From Bacteroidota bacterium (GTDB lineage: Bacteria > Bacteroidota > Bacteroidia > 2-12-FULL-35-15), in the NCBI GenBank assembly GCA_025963725.1, contig JAOQAE010000002.1, forward strand, positions 62,001 to 126,000: a DNA stretch of 64,000 nt, written 5' to 3'. The notes beneath the pieces are model-generated. The model was not told the origin of the DNA. It saw only the letters and a list, made by a program, of their open reading frames with translations, and did no database searches. Every line of letters starts with the position of its first letter. Within the stretch, counting starts at the first letter, position 1. A program made the position numbers and the translations under genes. This document shows, one piece after another, positions 50,081-60,016 of the stretch.

Positions 50081-50950
50081 TTATCCTAAATAGGTTTTCA
50101 ATATCTTGCTCCTGGAAGTGTGCTTTAATCTTCTGATCGCCTTTTCCTTGATCTGGCGCACGCGCTCACGGGTAAGGTCGAATTTTTCGCCGATCTCTTC
50201 CAGCGTCATGGCATGCTCGCCGTTGAGCCCGAAATACAGGCGTACCACATCCGCTTCACGCGAAGTAAGGGTGTGTAAAGCACGCTCGATCTCCCTGCGC
50301 AGTGATTCGTGCAGGAGCCCGTTCTCAGGGTTGGGAGCATCGTCCGATTCCATTACATCATACATGCTTCCGGCGTTGTCGTCGCCGGTGGTAAGCGGCG
50401 CATCCATGGAAACATGGCGGCCGGTGTTCTTCATCGATTCCTTTACATCGCTTTCGGAGATCTCCAGCATCACGGCAATTTCAGCGGCGCTCGGCTCGCG
50501 CTCAAATTCCTGCTCTAATTTTGAAAATGTTTTATTGATCTTGTTGATGGAGCCGATCTTGTTCAGCGGAAGTCGTACAATACGCGACTGCTCGGCCAAA
50601 GCCTGCAGGATCGACTGGCGGATCCACCATACGGCGTAGGAAATGAACTTGAAGCCGCGGGTCTCATCAAAGCGCTGCGCTGCCTTGATCAATCCTAAAT
50701 TGCCTTCATTGATAAGGTCGGGAAGGCTGAGGCCCTGGTTCTGGTATTGCTTGGATACGGATACAACGAAACGTAAATTGGCTTTGGTGAGTTTTTCAAG
50801 GGCAGCCTGGTCGCCGGCGCGGATCTTTCGGGCTAATTCTACCTCTTCATCTGCAGTGATCAGGTCTACTTTTCCGATCTCCTGTAAATACTTATCCAGT
50901 GACGCGGTCTCACGGTTAGTAACCTGTTTCGATATCTTGAGCTGTCTCAT
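50081..50950 (-). CDS. rpoD: Primary RNA polymerase sigma factor
   Basis: A 289-residue sigma-70 factor. Region 1.2 begins at [16 protein letters not shown], region 2 includes [18 protein letters not shown] and [17 protein letters not shown], region 3 has [13 protein letters not shown], and region 4.2 has [23 protein letters not shown]. Region 1.1 and the non-conserved insert are absent, as is normal for the Bacteroidota primary sigma. This factor recognises the -33 TTTG / -7 TAnnTTTG promoters seen in this window. The gene has a strong terminator. Confidence 0.95.
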   Translation of the reverse strand: MRQLKISKQVTNRETASLDKYLQEIGKVDLITADEEVELARKIRAGDQAALEKLTKANLRFVVSVSKQYQNQGLSLPDLINEGNLGLIKAAQRFDETRGFKFISYAVWWIRQSILQALAEQSRIVRLPLNKIGSINKINKTFSKLEQEFEREPSAAEIAVMLEISESDVKESMKNTGRHVSMDAPLTTGDDNAGSMYDVMESDDAPNPENGLLHESLRREIERALHTLTSREADVVRLYFGLNGEHAMTLEEIGEKFDLTRERVRQIKEKAIRRLKHTSRSKILKTYLG

Positions 50951-51113
50951 AAAAAAACGGTGGTTTGTTTAAAACGATATTCCTATACGGGGGCGTTTCC
51001 TCAAATGTTACACTAAAGTACATTTTTTTTACGATAAAGTAAGTTTTTTTGCCGACAGACGGATTTTTCGCTAAAAAGCAGGAGGGGAGCGGTTTCCGGC
51101 GAATTATGATTAT

Positions 51114-51135
51114 CATTGCAGGAAATCTTGCAATG
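51114..51135. promoter_or_regulatory. Inverted repeat just before start codon
   Basis: CATTGCA (51114-51120) and TGCAATG (51129-51135) flank 8 nt and end one base before the ATG at 51137. It could be an operator or a hairpin controlling translation start. The arms are short. Confidence 0.35.
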
Positions 51136-51136
51136 A

Positions 51137-51496
51137 ATGGAAAACCAGTCGCATTTCAAAACTTATATAAAAGGCATCTTTACCAGGCAAAAAATTGTGC
51201 AGTTCCTTATTTCGGACGTACTTGGGAATTTTATCGGCTTTGCCGCAGGCTTTTTCACCTCCTCCATGTTTACGCATTACGTAACGGAGAAGAAAAGCAT
51301 CAACAACCTGTTCGGGCTCATGAAAAGAAAGCAGTACGAGGTGAATGATACACCAGGCTGGCTTCACTGGCTGATCTCCATCCTGATCGGCTTTTTGGTG
51401 ATGGAAACCTTTCGCTATATTTTTTACGAGAAGAATTACCTCGTGATCTGGGGCAGGATAAAAGGCATAGGAAGCAAGCCTGTTAAGGAAGACTGA
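51137..51496 (+). CDS. Small membrane protein, unknown function
   Basis: A 119-residue protein with two hydrophobic segments (FLISDVLGNFIGFAAGFFTSSMF, about 23-45, and WLHWLISILIGFLVMETFRYIF, about 75-96). No family is recognised. It is divergent from rpoD with about 185 nt between, and converges on the next gene with 22 nt between stops. The start at 51137 places an inverted repeat directly upstream. No terminator is obvious. Confidence 0.65.
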   Translation: MENQSHFKTYIKGIFTRQKIVQFLISDVLGNFIGFAAGFFTSSMFTHYVTEKKSINNLFGLMKRKQYEVNDTPGWLHWLISILIGFLVMETFRYIFYEKNYLVIWGRIKGIGSKPVKED

Positions 51497-51518
51497 TCTA
51501 TGAGTATGAAGATTTTGC

Positions 51519-52967
51519 TTATCTTTTTATAAAAACAATGCCATTCAGGCGGCCGATATTAAGAACTCCTTTCTTATACCCGTTTTTAAAATCCTTTATA
51601 TTCAAGGGGTCTTCCAGTCCGCTAAGAACGTTGAATTTCTCCATCCTGCCTAAGTTATCGATACGAACACCGGCAAGATAATTTTTTTTGCCGTCCCTGT
51701 ATTTGAATTCAAGTGCCTCTCTGTTGTATATTTTTCCGAAATTTTTAATGTTATCATTGAAAAAAATATCAACGCCATCGCCGGAGACAATTGAATGAAA
51801 TGATAAGGCCCTGGTGGCCCATGTGGATTGTACCTTAGAGATCCTGTTTGCCCAAACCACTTGATCGTTATTGATCCTGGAAACAATTATATCTCCGAGA
51901 TTCCGTACCGGCATCGTTGTTGTCCGCGTGCCGGAAGCGTTCTGATTAGCGGAGAAGCTGGTGCTTGTGCCTTCCGTAAGGAATTCAGATAGTATATAAA
52001 ATGATCCGTTCTCTCCTTCACTGATGCTCCGGACCTTTAAATCAACAATAGACATATTGTGGTTGCTGGTATCATTAATGCCTTTTGGGAAAGGATAAAA
52101 ATACTGATGCACCGGCTGGTAGTTCTTATCAAGGACTATTTTGTAATTCCCCGCCTCATTGCCATACCTGCCGATATAACTGCCAAAGACATATACACCA
52201 TCCCTGGTTTCAACTATTTTACCGTCCAGGATAGATTCCTTTTCTCCTCCCGGCATCTTTACAGTGAATGAAGACTGGTCCGGTTTATAAACGGTGAGCG
52301 TTCCTTTCCAGTTTAGAACCAGGACATCGCCTGCATTCACTATTGCCAGATCCTGGTTGGGGCCTGATTTTATAAGGTATCTGCTCCATAAAGGTTTCAG
52401 TTCCTTATCTAAAACATTTATTTTAATGTTATCAGCGCTGTATGCTAACCGGGTTGTATTGGTTGCCAGCATGTAATACGACAGGTCATTTGAAAAATAG
52501 CTTCTCAGATCCCAGTTCACCGGTTCAAAATAAGCATCGATCATAAAATGAAAGGGAGCCAGGCTCTTCCTCTCAGATATTATAAATACTTTATTATTTA
52601 TCTTTAATTCCTTTGGATCTATTTCTACTCCTAACACCGTGATAGAATCTTCCTTGGTTGTATATAAAAGAAAGATATGGCCGTCTGTTCTGATCAAATG
52701 CCGGTAAACAGCCTCGGAGGGCAGGGGACTTTCTGAAATGTTTTCTTTGATAAGCGTCAATCCGCTGTTATACATCTGCATCAGGAACTGTTGCTTTTTC
52801 TGGCCTATCCAGATAATATCGTCGTTATCAAGCATAACGGCATCTCTTACCTCATATCCTTTCTGGGATTTGGTTTTAGCGAATGTTTGAACTACATACG
52901 GACTGTTCGATTGTGCGTAAGACAGGGCAAAAAGGCATGTAAGTAAAAGGCTGAGAAGTGTTTTCAT
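51519..52967 (-). CDS. Secreted protein of unknown function
   Basis: A 482-residue exported protein with signal peptide MKTLLSLLLTCLFALSYAQ. The mature part is rich in strands and Asp/Asn-containing loops (DNDDIIWIGQKKQ, DGHIFLLYT, GDVLVLNWKGTLTVY, DGVYVFGSYIG), which suggests a beta-propeller-like fold, though I cannot assign a family. No catalytic motif is visible. It ends 22 nt from a convergent gene. The terminator at 52981-53014 lies between its start and the pnp stop. Confidence 0.65.
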   Translation of the reverse strand: MKTLLSLLLTCLFALSYAQSNSPYVVQTFAKTKSQKGYEVRDAVMLDNDDIIWIGQKKQQFLMQMYNSGLTLIKENISESPLPSEAVYRHLIRTDGHIFLLYTTKEDSITVLGVEIDPKELKINNKVFIISERKSLAPFHFMIDAYFEPVNWDLRSYFSNDLSYYMLATNTTRLAYSADNIKINVLDKELKPLWSRYLIKSGPNQDLAIVNAGDVLVLNWKGTLTVYKPDQSSFTVKMPGGEKESILDGKIVETRDGVYVFGSYIGRYGNEAGNYKIVLDKNYQPVHQYFYPFPKGINDTSNHNMSIVDLKVRSISEGENGSFYILSEFLTEGTSTSFSANQNASGTRTTTMPVRNLGDIIVSRINNDQVVWANRISKVQSTWATRALSFHSIVSGDGVDIFFNDNIKNFGKIYNREALEFKYRDGKKNYLAGVRIDNLGRMEKFNVLSGLEDPLNIKDFKNGYKKGVLNIGRLNGIVFIKR

Positions 52968-52980
52968 ACTAAGAATTAAA

Positions 52981-53014
52981 AAAAAAGGAAAACCGGTGAG
53001 GGTTTTCCTTTTTT
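52981..53014 (-). terminator. pnp terminator
   Basis: A perfect 14-bp stem (52981-52994 with 53001-53014) with a 6-nt loop and flanking A/T runs. It lies 20 nt after the pnp stop on the minus strand. Confidence 0.85.
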
Positions 53015-53033
53015 TACATATTAAGTTTAGATT

Positions 53034-55193
53034 TTAATTCTGCGCAGCCTGTTGTTGTTGTTCAGGCTTCGGCAATAAGGCTTTGCGCGACAATTTGAAC
53101 TTGCCTGTTTTCGGGTCAACGCCGATCAGCTTCACCTGGATCTTGTCGCCTTCTTTCAGAACGCCGTCCATTGACTCAAGTCTGCGGTGCTCCACTTCAG
53201 AGATGTGCAGCAATCCGTCTTTACCTGCCATGAACTCAACGAATGCGCCGAATGCCATGATGGATTTTACTTTTCCTTCGTACACTTCACCAACTTCCGG
53301 CTGGGCAACAATGCCTTTGATCTTCGCGAGTACCGCGTTGATCGCTTCAGCGTTGTTTGCAACGATGTCGATATGGCCCTGGTTGTTGATCTCTTCGATA
53401 ACAATGGTAGCGCCTGTTTCACGCTGCATTTCCTGGATGATCTTTCCGCCGGGCCCGATTACCGCGCCGATGAATTCTTTAGGGATCACCATTTTCACGA
53501 TGCGCGGAGCATGCGGTTTGTAGTCAGGACGGGATTCAGAAATGGTTTTGGTCATTTCCGCAAGGATGTGTAAACGTCCTCTTTTTGCCTGTTCCAATGC
53601 TTCTGACATTACTTCGTAAGGAAGTCCGTCAACTTTCAAGTCCATCTGGCAGGCAGTGATCCCGTCTTTTGTTCCGGTAACTTTAAAGTCCATATCTCCC
53701 AAATGATCTTCATCTCCGAGGATATCGGAAAGGATCGCGTATTTTCCTTTAGCATCGGTGATCAGTCCCATTGCGATACCTGATACCGGCTTGGTGATCT
53801 TCACACCGGCATCCATCAGCGCAAGCGTACCTGCACAAACTGTAGCCATGGAAGAAGAACCGTTCGATTCAAGAATATCGGAAACAACACGCACTGTGTA
53901 TGGGTTCTCCGGTGATAATACCTGTTTCAGTGCACGCTCAGCCAGGTTACCGTGGCCTACTTCACGCCTTCCCGGCCCGCGGTTTGGTTTTACCTCGCCG
54001 GTGGAGAATGCAGGGAAATTGTAATGAAGCATAAAGTTGTTTTGTCCCTGGAACAATGCCCTGTCAATTGACTGAAGATCTAATTTTGTTCCGAGTGTAA
54101 CGGATGTTAATGATTGTGTTTCACCGCGGGTGAAGATGGCAGAACCGTGTGCAGATGGCAGGTAGCCGATCTCGCTCCAGATAGGGCGGATCTGGTCTGT
54201 TTTACGGCCATCGAGGCGCGCTCTCTCATCCAGTACAAAACGGCGAACCGCATCGTACTCCACTTCGTGGTAGTATTTTTTTACAAGCGTGGTGTTGATC
54301 GTTGCTTTTTCTTCCTCAGGCAATGAATCGATGAATTCAGTTACCACGGCTTTGAAAGCAGCGCTGCGCTCTTTTTTGTTCGGGTTCTGTGATTTTGCCA
54401 CTGCGTATGCTTTGTCGTAAAGCGCTTTGTGAACGCGTTCACGCAGCTCGGCATCGTTTGTTTCGTGGTTGTATTCGCGCTTCACGATCTTTGCGCCTTT
54501 TGCAGCTTCTACTTTCGCAACAAGCTCGTTGATGGCGTTGATCTGTAATTTAATGGCTTCGTGTGCAAATTTGATGGCTTCCAGCATTTCCGCTTCGGAA
54601 ACCTCTTTCATTTCGCCTTCCACCATCATGATGTCTTTTGCGTTTGCAGCAACGATCATATCAAGTGTTGATTTCGATTGTTCTTCTACCGAAGGATTTA
54701 CTTTCAGCTTGCCGTCAATTTTAGACACGCGCACTTCAGATACCGGGCCGTCGAACGGGATATCGGAAACCGAGATCGCAGCAGATGCAGCAAGGCATGC
54801 CAGTGCATCAGGCGATGCGTTCTTGTCGCCGGAGATCAGGGAGATCATCACCTGTGTATCGGAGTGGTAATCAGCAGGGAAGAGCGGGCGTAAAGCGCGG
54901 TCAACCAAGCGGCTGATCAATATTTCGTAATCGTTTAAACGTGCTTCGCGTTTGAAGAATCCGCCGGGGAAACGTCCTGCAGAAGCAAATTTTTCCTGGT
55001 AATCTACAGATAAGGGAAGGAAATCAGTTCCTTCTTTTGCATCCTTGTTTGATACTACCGTTGCAAGCAACATGGTATCGCCCATTTTAACAACCACCGA
55101 ACCGTCGGCCTGTTTCGCTAATTTTCCTGTTTCTAATGTAATTGAGCGGCCATCGCCTAATTCAAATGTGTGTGAAATTCCAATTTGTGACAT
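53034..55193 (-). CDS. pnp: Polyribonucleotide nucleotidyltransferase
   Basis: A 719-residue exoribonuclease that phosphorolyses RNA from the 3' end. Two RNase PH-like domains (about 1-225 and 310-545) are joined by a helical linker. A KH domain follows ([17 protein letters not shown], about residue 575), then an S1 domain ([19 protein letters not shown] to GLLHISEVE, about 625-695). Catalytic-domain landmarks include [25 protein letters not shown] and [10 protein letters not shown]. Length is normal. It is downstream of rpsO, the classic rpsO-pnp order, but with a terminator between. Confidence 0.95.
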   Translation of the reverse strand: MSQIGISHTFELGDGRSITLETGKLAKQADGSVVVKMGDTMLLATVVSNKDAKEGTDFLPLSVDYQEKFASAGRFPGGFFKREARLNDYEILISRLVDRALRPLFPADYHSDTQVMISLISGDKNASPDALACLAASAAISVSDIPFDGPVSEVRVSKIDGKLKVNPSVEEQSKSTLDMIVAANAKDIMMVEGEMKEVSEAEMLEAIKFAHEAIKLQINAINELVAKVEAAKGAKIVKREYNHETNDAELRERVHKALYDKAYAVAKSQNPNKKERSAAFKAVVTEFIDSLPEEEKATINTTLVKKYYHEVEYDAVRRFVLDERARLDGRKTDQIRPIWSEIGYLPSAHGSAIFTRGETQSLTSVTLGTKLDLQSIDRALFQGQNNFMLHYNFPAFSTGEVKPNRGPGRREVGHGNLAERALKQVLSPENPYTVRVVSDILESNGSSSMATVCAGTLALMDAGVKITKPVSGIAMGLITDAKGKYAILSDILGDEDHLGDMDFKVTGTKDGITACQMDLKVDGLPYEVMSEALEQAKRGRLHILAEMTKTISESRPDYKPHAPRIVKMVIPKEFIGAVIGPGGKIIQEMQRETGATIVIEEINNQGHIDIVANNAEAINAVLAKIKGIVAQPEVGEVYEGKVKSIMAFGAFVEFMAGKDGLLHISEVEHRRLESMDGVLKEGDKIQVKLIGVDPKTGKFKLSRKALLPKPEQQQQAAQN

Positions 55194-55281
55194 GTTTTTT
55201 CTTTTTTTTAATTTATTGTTTTCGTGACCTCTTTAACTTATTTATTAACTTATTTATTCAAAATCGTTTAATTATAAATGC

Positions 55282-55309
55282 AAAAAAGCATCCCGGGTTG
55301 CCGGAATGC
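55282..55309 (-). terminator. rpsO terminator
   Basis: On the minus strand GCATTCCGG and CCGGGATGC form a 9-bp stem (one mismatch) with a 4-nt loop and a T-tract. It lies between rpsO and pnp and may be partly read through to express pnp. Confidence 0.75.
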
Positions 55310-55339
55310 CTTGAAGTACTATCTATTCGGTCATTAAGA

Positions 55340-55609
55340 TTATTTCCTTAATTCTAATTTTTTAACTACCGCACGGTATCTTTCGATATCGGTTTGTTTT
55401 AAGTAGTCAAGCAGGCTGCGTCTTTTTCCAACTAAGTTCAAAAGCGCACGCTGTGTACCGAAATCTTTTTTATTGGATTGCAGGTGGTTTGTCAAATGCA
55501 GGATCCTGTGGGAAAACAAAGCGATCTGGCCTTCAGAGGAGCCAGTATCTTTTTCTGATTTGCCGTGTTTTTTGAAGATGTCTTTTTTAATTTCTGATGT
55601 TAAATACAT
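55340..55609 (-). CDS. rpsO: 30S ribosomal protein S15
   Basis: An 89-residue small-subunit ribosomal protein, normal length. The S15 signature is LTNHLQSNKKDFGTQRALLNLVGKRRSLLDYL (about 37-69), and the N-terminus KKDIFKKHGKSEKDTGSSEGQIALFSHRI is typical. It binds 16S rRNA at the central domain junction. A promoter box lies about 36 nt upstream. Confidence 0.97.
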   Translation of the reverse strand: MYLTSEIKKDIFKKHGKSEKDTGSSEGQIALFSHRILHLTNHLQSNKKDFGTQRALLNLVGKRRSLLDYLKQTDIERYRAVVKKLELRK

Positions 55610-55644
55610 TGTATCTCGTCTTTTAATTTTTTAAATTCGGACTG

Positions 55645-55652
55645 CAAAGATA
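55645..55652 (-). promoter_or_regulatory. -7 box TATCTTTG upstream of rpsO
   Basis: Exact TAnnTTTG; start expected near 55639, giving a leader of about 30 nt. Confidence 0.5.
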
Positions 55653-55715
55653 CAAATTTTCATATAAACTCCAATTTTTTGAACTAATTTTTTACAGGCC
55701 ACCCGTTCCCATGGC

Positions 55716-56459
55716 TTATTTTCTCTTTCCCGGCCTGAAACGCTTGGCAATATCCAGCACCACCCCGATGCTGCCAAAAGTGGACTGGTACCGGATGTCG
55801 CCGCCGGAAAGCTTCATGGTAAGCCCGTACTGCGCCTGGAGCTTCAGGTATTTATATCCCAGCCGCACGGTAAAGGCCGGCTCTGCAAAGGTATAATATC
55901 CATCGAGAAGCCTGCCTTTGTCGAGGTAATCTCTCGCCAGCTCTTCTTCCCCAAAGCCGCTGTACGTAAAGCGCGAATATTTTACAACGGAAACACGCGG
56001 GGTAAAGGCCGCGTCGAAATACTTATTGCTGTACCCGATGCCGGGCTGGATGAACGCCCTCGCGCCTTTGGCATAAAAGGAATTGGTCACCTCCGCATTA
56101 TCGTAATTGGTATAGGTCACTTTTTTATTAACGGAGCCCATTCCGCCGCCAATGTAGGTCTCGAACACGAGATGGTTCTTCAGCGGGGTGAAATAGCCAA
56201 GCCCCAGCTCTCCCATCCGCCCTTCATGCACGAAGTATTCTTTTCCCTCATAGGTCCTGTAATACCCGTTTGCCATTACACCCACATGGTCGGTCACCGC
56301 CACCGCCACCTGCAGGTCGGTTTCATCAAAATTGGCCTTTATCTCGCCTTTCTCCTGCAGTAAGGGTGCGTTCACGGTATTCGGCACATACAGGTTGGTG
56401 CTGCAGGAAGAGAAGAGGGCGGCGGCCGCAATGCTCATAAAAAGATAGCGTGTTTTCAT
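55716..56459 (-). CDS. Lipoprotein of unknown function, tandem paralogue 1
   Basis: A 247-residue lipoprotein: MKTRYLFMSIAAAALFSSC, lipobox Cys19. The mature part has amphipathic strands suggestive of a small barrel-like domain (VGVMANGYYRTYEG, LGYFTPLKNHLVFETYIGGGMGS, LKLQAQYGLTMKLSG). It is a paralogue of the next gene upstream: NTVNAPLLQEKGE/NTVNVPLLNEKGE, AFTPRVSVVKY/AFTPRLSFVKY and FAEPAFTVRLGYKY/FAEPALTIRAGYKF occur at the same positions. No family is recognised. A surface or outer-membrane location is likely. Confidence 0.7.
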   Translation of the reverse strand: MKTRYLFMSIAAAALFSSCSTNLYVPNTVNAPLLQEKGEIKANFDETDLQVAVAVTDHVGVMANGYYRTYEGKEYFVHEGRMGELGLGYFTPLKNHLVFETYIGGGMGSVNKKVTYTNYDNAEVTNSFYAKGARAFIQPGIGYSNKYFDAAFTPRVSVVKYSRFTYSGFGEEELARDYLDKGRLLDGYYTFAEPAFTVRLGYKYLKLQAQYGLTMKLSGGDIRYQSTFGSIGVVLDIAKRFRPGKRK

Positions 56460-56626
56460 AATAATTGCCTTTTAGTTCAATTATATAATTACCAACTGCA
56501 TGCCAGTGAAGGGTTTAAGCGACTAAGCGGATCATTTGATCATCTGAACAGATCACTTTCGCCGCCGGAAAAACATTTTTTAAAGCCGGGAGAAAAGCCA
56601 TGGTGTGGAATTTCAGCCCGTGACTG

Positions 56627-57382
56627 TTATTTTGTTCCCGGTTCTTTCCCAGGGCCTTTGTACCATTTTGCAATATCGATCACCAGCCCGATGCTTGCAA
56701 AGTTGGGGCTGTGCTTTATGTTGGCCGGCCCCAGGTCCATCGTAAGCCCGTACTGCGCCTGCACCTTCACAAACTTATAGCCTGCCCGGATGGTAAGCGC
56801 CGGCTCTGCGAACATGTAAATGCCGTTGGTGAGGCGGTTGTTATCGAGGTAATCTTCCGCCAGCTGGGCATCGGTATAGCCATAGCTTTTGAAATGGGTG
56901 TATTTTACGAACGACAGCCGCGGCGTAAAGGCAAGGTCGAAAAAGCGGCTGCAGTAGCCGAGGCTGGGCTGCAGGAAAGCCTTGGTGCCCTGCGCCGAAA
57001 AGGATGCCCAGTACACGCTGTTATCGCTGGCGGTAAAGGTTTGCTTTTTATCGATGGTACCGATCCCGACGCCGGTATAGGTCTCGAACACAAGGTTGTT
57101 GCGAAAAGGCTTGTAGTAGCCGAACCCTGCTTCTGCCAGGTTTCCCTGGTGCGTGTAATTCTCATTGCTCTCGTACGACTTGTAGAATCCATTGGCCATC
57201 ACGCCCCAGTGATTGCCAACAGCCACAGCGATCTGCGCATCGTTCTGGTCCACATTGATCTTCACCTCGCCCTTTTCATTCAGGAGCGGAACGTTCACGG
57301 TATTCGACACATACATGGTAGTGGAGCAGGAGCTAAGCAGGATAATTAAGGCAGATGGTATAAGAAGATAGTTTGTTTTCAT
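56627..57382 (-). CDS. Lipoprotein of unknown function, tandem paralogue 2
   Basis: A 251-residue lipoprotein with signal MKTNYLLIPSALIILLSSC. The ATG at 57382 is used; a TTG two codons earlier is the only longer option. It shares the whole domain layout with the 55716-56459 product and is clearly a tandem duplicate. The 167-nt gap between them has no hairpin or promoter match that I can see. Function unknown. Confidence 0.7.
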   Translation of the reverse strand: MKTNYLLIPSALIILLSSCSTTMYVSNTVNVPLLNEKGEVKINVDQNDAQIAVAVGNHWGVMANGFYKSYESNENYTHQGNLAEAGFGYYKPFRNNLVFETYTGVGIGTIDKKQTFTASDNSVYWASFSAQGTKAFLQPSLGYCSRFFDLAFTPRLSFVKYTHFKSYGYTDAQLAEDYLDNNRLTNGIYMFAEPALTIRAGYKFVKVQAQYGLTMDLGPANIKHSPNFASIGLVIDIAKWYKGPGKEPGTK

Positions 57383-57910
57383 TTTCAATTGATTTGATTC
57401 AATTGAAATGAGTACAAGTTCATGCCATTGCGAATTACGAATAGTACGAATTACGAATGCCGCGAATAGTACGAATTACGAATTGTCCGAATATGGGTAC
57501 GAATCGCGAATTGTTACGAATTTACGAATCTGTGCCTGTCAGTTCGAGCGAAGTCGAGAACGTGTGTGGAGTCTTAAATCGGAGTGTCATTGCGAGGAGG
57601 CACGACGAAGCAATCTCATAAACGAAATGCAAATTATCTGTATGAAATACGAATCCTACAAAGTGTGTGCGCCTGTCAGTTCGAGCGGAGTCGAGAACGT
57701 GCGAGAGGTAGCTTCGCTGATATTTACGAGCGAAAGTGGATGTCTTCTTTAGAATTTTCACTCATCTTCAATAGCCCCGATCGCAGCGGAAATCCTTTGC
57801 CACTTTTTCAGTGGCGAAGATTGAAGTGAAGAGCGGGAGAGATGCATCCAACGAAGAGTGATCACCTGCTCCGGATAAAAAAAATTGTGATATTTAATAG
57901 AGGGGAAAAC
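57383..57910. repeat. Repeat cluster upstream of lipoprotein paralogue
   Basis: A 528-nt stretch without a credible gene. 57425-57528 carries many ACGAATTACGAA words. 57538-57569 and 57675-57706 are two copies of GTCAGTTCGAGCG to GTCGAGAACGTG, half-elements of the 87-bp family. 57586-57617 is GTCATTGCGAGGAGG to AAGCAATCTC. From 57710 to 57910 I see nothing recognisable. Confidence 0.75.
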
Positions 57911-58762
57911 TTAATTCTTCAGCATTTTCAGCAGCTGCGCTAATTTCGTCTTCAGCTCTTTCCGGTTCACGATCTTATCGAGGAAGCCGTGCTCAAGAAC
58001 AAACTCCGAGGTCTGGAAGCCTTTCGGAAGGTCTTTCCCGATAGTTTCCTTCACAACGCGCGGGCCTGCAAAGCCGATCAAAGCGCCCGGCTCGGCAATG
58101 TTAAGGTCGCCCAGCATGGCATAGGATGCGGTAACGCCGCCGGTGGTAGGGTCGGTTAAGAAAGAGATGTATGGTACTTTTGCTTCAGCCATCCGCGAAA
58201 GCTTGGCGGAGGTCTTTGCCATCTGCATTAAGGAGAATGCCGCTTCCATCATGCGGGCGCCGCCTGATTTGGAAATGATCATCAAAGGCACTTTGTGCTC
58301 GAGGCAGTAGTCAATGGCGCGGGAGATCTTTTCGCCTACCACCGAGCCCATGGAGCCGCCGATAAAGCTGAAATCCATGCAGGCTACCATGAGGTCTGCG
58401 CCTTCCACTTTTCCGTGGGCGGTGCGGATCGCATCCTTCAGATCCGTTTTCTTAATGGTGTCAACAAGGCGGTCGGTGTACTTTTTTGTATCGGTAAAGT
58501 TCAGCGGATCGCCGGCTACGAGGTTGCTGTTGATCTCGGTGAACTGGTTGTCATCAAAAATGATCTCGAAATATTCGGCAGAGCCGATCTTCTCATGGTA
58601 CTGGCATTCTTCATTGGTGCACACATAGTTATTCACTGCATGCTCGGTGGAAGGGGATATTTTCTTGCACTTCGGGCATTTGTACCAAAGGCCTTCCGGT
58701 GTTTCTTTCTTATCTTTAGTAGAAGTGGTGATCCCTTCCTTAATGCGTTTAAACCAACTCAT
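57911..58762 (-). CDS. accD: Acetyl-CoA carboxylase carboxyltransferase subunit beta
   Basis: A 283-residue AccD. The N-terminal zinc ribbon has CPKC and CTNEEC pairs (about residues 29-53). The carboxyltransferase core shows [42 protein letters not shown] and [19 protein letters not shown]. With AccA it transfers the carboxyl group from biotin to acetyl-CoA, making malonyl-CoA, the extender for fatty acids and for the pigment polyketide-type chains. It stands between the repeat cluster and the aldolase gene. Confidence 0.95.
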   Translation of the reverse strand: MSWFKRIKEGITTSTKDKKETPEGLWYKCPKCKKISPSTEHAVNNYVCTNEECQYHEKIGSAEYFEIIFDDNQFTEINSNLVAGDPLNFTDTKKYTDRLVDTIKKTDLKDAIRTAHGKVEGADLMVACMDFSFIGGSMGSVVGEKISRAIDYCLEHKVPLMIISKSGGARMMEAAFSLMQMAKTSAKLSRMAEAKVPYISFLTDPTTGGVTASYAMLGDLNIAEPGALIGFAGPRVVKETIGKDLPKGFQTSEFVLEHGFLDKIVNRKELKTKLAQLLKMLKN

Positions 58763-58852
58763 ATCTTTAATTTTGATTTGTTGGATTTTTGAATTTTAGA
58801 ATCGGATCTCAATTCTAAAATTAAAAAAATCTAAAACTCTAAAATTCGATTA

Positions 58853-59911
58853 TTACGCTATTGTAATTGTCTTGTCCAGGTACACATCCTGGATCATGTT
58901 CAGCAATTCCACGCCTTCTTTCATCGGCTTCTGGAATGCCTTACGGCCGGAGATCAGTCCCTGTCCGCCGGCACGCTTGTTCACCACCGCGGTGGTTGCA
59001 GCTTCCCCCATATCCGAAGCGCCTTTTGATTCGCCGCCGGAATTGATGAGGCCGAAACGTCCCATGTAGCAATTCGCCACCTGGTAGCGGCAAAGGTCGA
59101 TCGGGTGCTCGGTAGTTAATTCTGAATATACTTTTGGATGTGTTTTTCCGAAGTTAATGGCATTGTAACCGCCGTTCTTATCCGACATCTTCTGCTTGAT
59201 GATATCCGCCTGGATGGTTACCCCGAGGTGATTGGCCTGGGAGGAAAGATCGGCAGCCGTGTGGTAATCCACACCGTCTTTTTTAAATGCATTGTTGCGG
59301 GTATAGCACCAGAGGATGGTTGCCATTCCCAGCTCATGCGCGCGCTCAAACGCCGCAGCCACTTCCACGATCTGGCGGCCCGATTCTGCCGAGCCGAAAT
59401 AGATGGTAGCTCCCACAGCAACCGCTCCCATGTTCCATGCATCCTCTACGGAGCCGAACATGATCTGGTCAAACTTGTTAGGGTAGCTTAAAAACTCATT
59501 ATGGTTGATCTTTACAATGAAAGGGATCTTATGTGCGTATTTGCGGGAAACGGATGCCAGCACGCCGTACGTGGATGCCACTGCATTGCAGCCGCCTTCA
59601 ATGGCGAGCTTTACAATGTTCTCCGAATCAAAATACATCGGGTTAGGGGCGAACGATGCGCCTGCGCTGTGCTCAATTCCCTGGTCGACAGGCAAAATGC
59701 TCATGTAGCCTGTATTTGCCAGGCGGCCTGTTCCGTATAATTGCTGGAGACTGCGCAGTACCTGCGGATTGCGGTTCGATCCCGCGAAAGAGCGGTCAAC
59801 AAAATCGGCGCCCGGTAAATGGATATGTTCTTTTGTAATGGTCTTGCAGGTGTGATCTAATAAATTAGCGGCATTTGCACCCAGTAACTCTTCGATTTTT
59901 TTAGTTGCCAT
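58853..59911 (-). CDS. Class I fructose-bisphosphate aldolase (DhnA/FbaB type)
   Basis: A 352-residue TIM-barrel aldolase of the DhnA-type class I family, forming a Schiff base rather than using zinc. Visible landmarks are [16 protein letters not shown] (about 75), [15 protein letters not shown] (about 134), [24 protein letters not shown], and [13 protein letters not shown] near the C-terminus. It interconverts fructose 1,6-bisphosphate and two triose phosphates. A promoter box lies about 49 nt upstream. It is 90 nt upstream of accD on the same strand. Confidence 0.92.
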   Translation of the reverse strand: MATKKIEELLGANAANLLDHTCKTITKEHIHLPGADFVDRSFAGSNRNPQVLRSLQQLYGTGRLANTGYMSILPVDQGIEHSAGASFAPNPMYFDSENIVKLAIEGGCNAVASTYGVLASVSRKYAHKIPFIVKINHNEFLSYPNKFDQIMFGSVEDAWNMGAVAVGATIYFGSAESGRQIVEVAAAFERAHELGMATILWCYTRNNAFKKDGVDYHTAADLSSQANHLGVTIQADIIKQKMSDKNGGYNAINFGKTHPKVYSELTTEHPIDLCRYQVANCYMGRFGLINSGGESKGASDMGEAATTAVVNKRAGGQGLISGRKAFQKPMKEGVELLNMIQDVYLDKTITIA

Positions 59912-59959
59912 CGCGTTTTTCAGTTTTTAATAAATTCAGCGGTCCGTTTTTACGGATGG

Positions 59960-59967
59960 CAAAGCTA
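59960..59967 (-). promoter_or_regulatory. -7 box TAGCTTTG upstream of aldolase gene
   Basis: Exact TAnnTTTG; start expected near 59954, about 43 nt before the ATG at 59911. Confidence 0.45.
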
Positions 59968-60016
59968 ATAAAAAATCCATGATCTGCGAATCATTTTTTT
60001 TCAGCGCGGGCAACCT

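Noticed and set aside
58775-58835. AT-rich inverted repeat between the aldolase and accD genes as a terminator
   Set aside because: On the minus strand the T-run comes before the stem, not after it.
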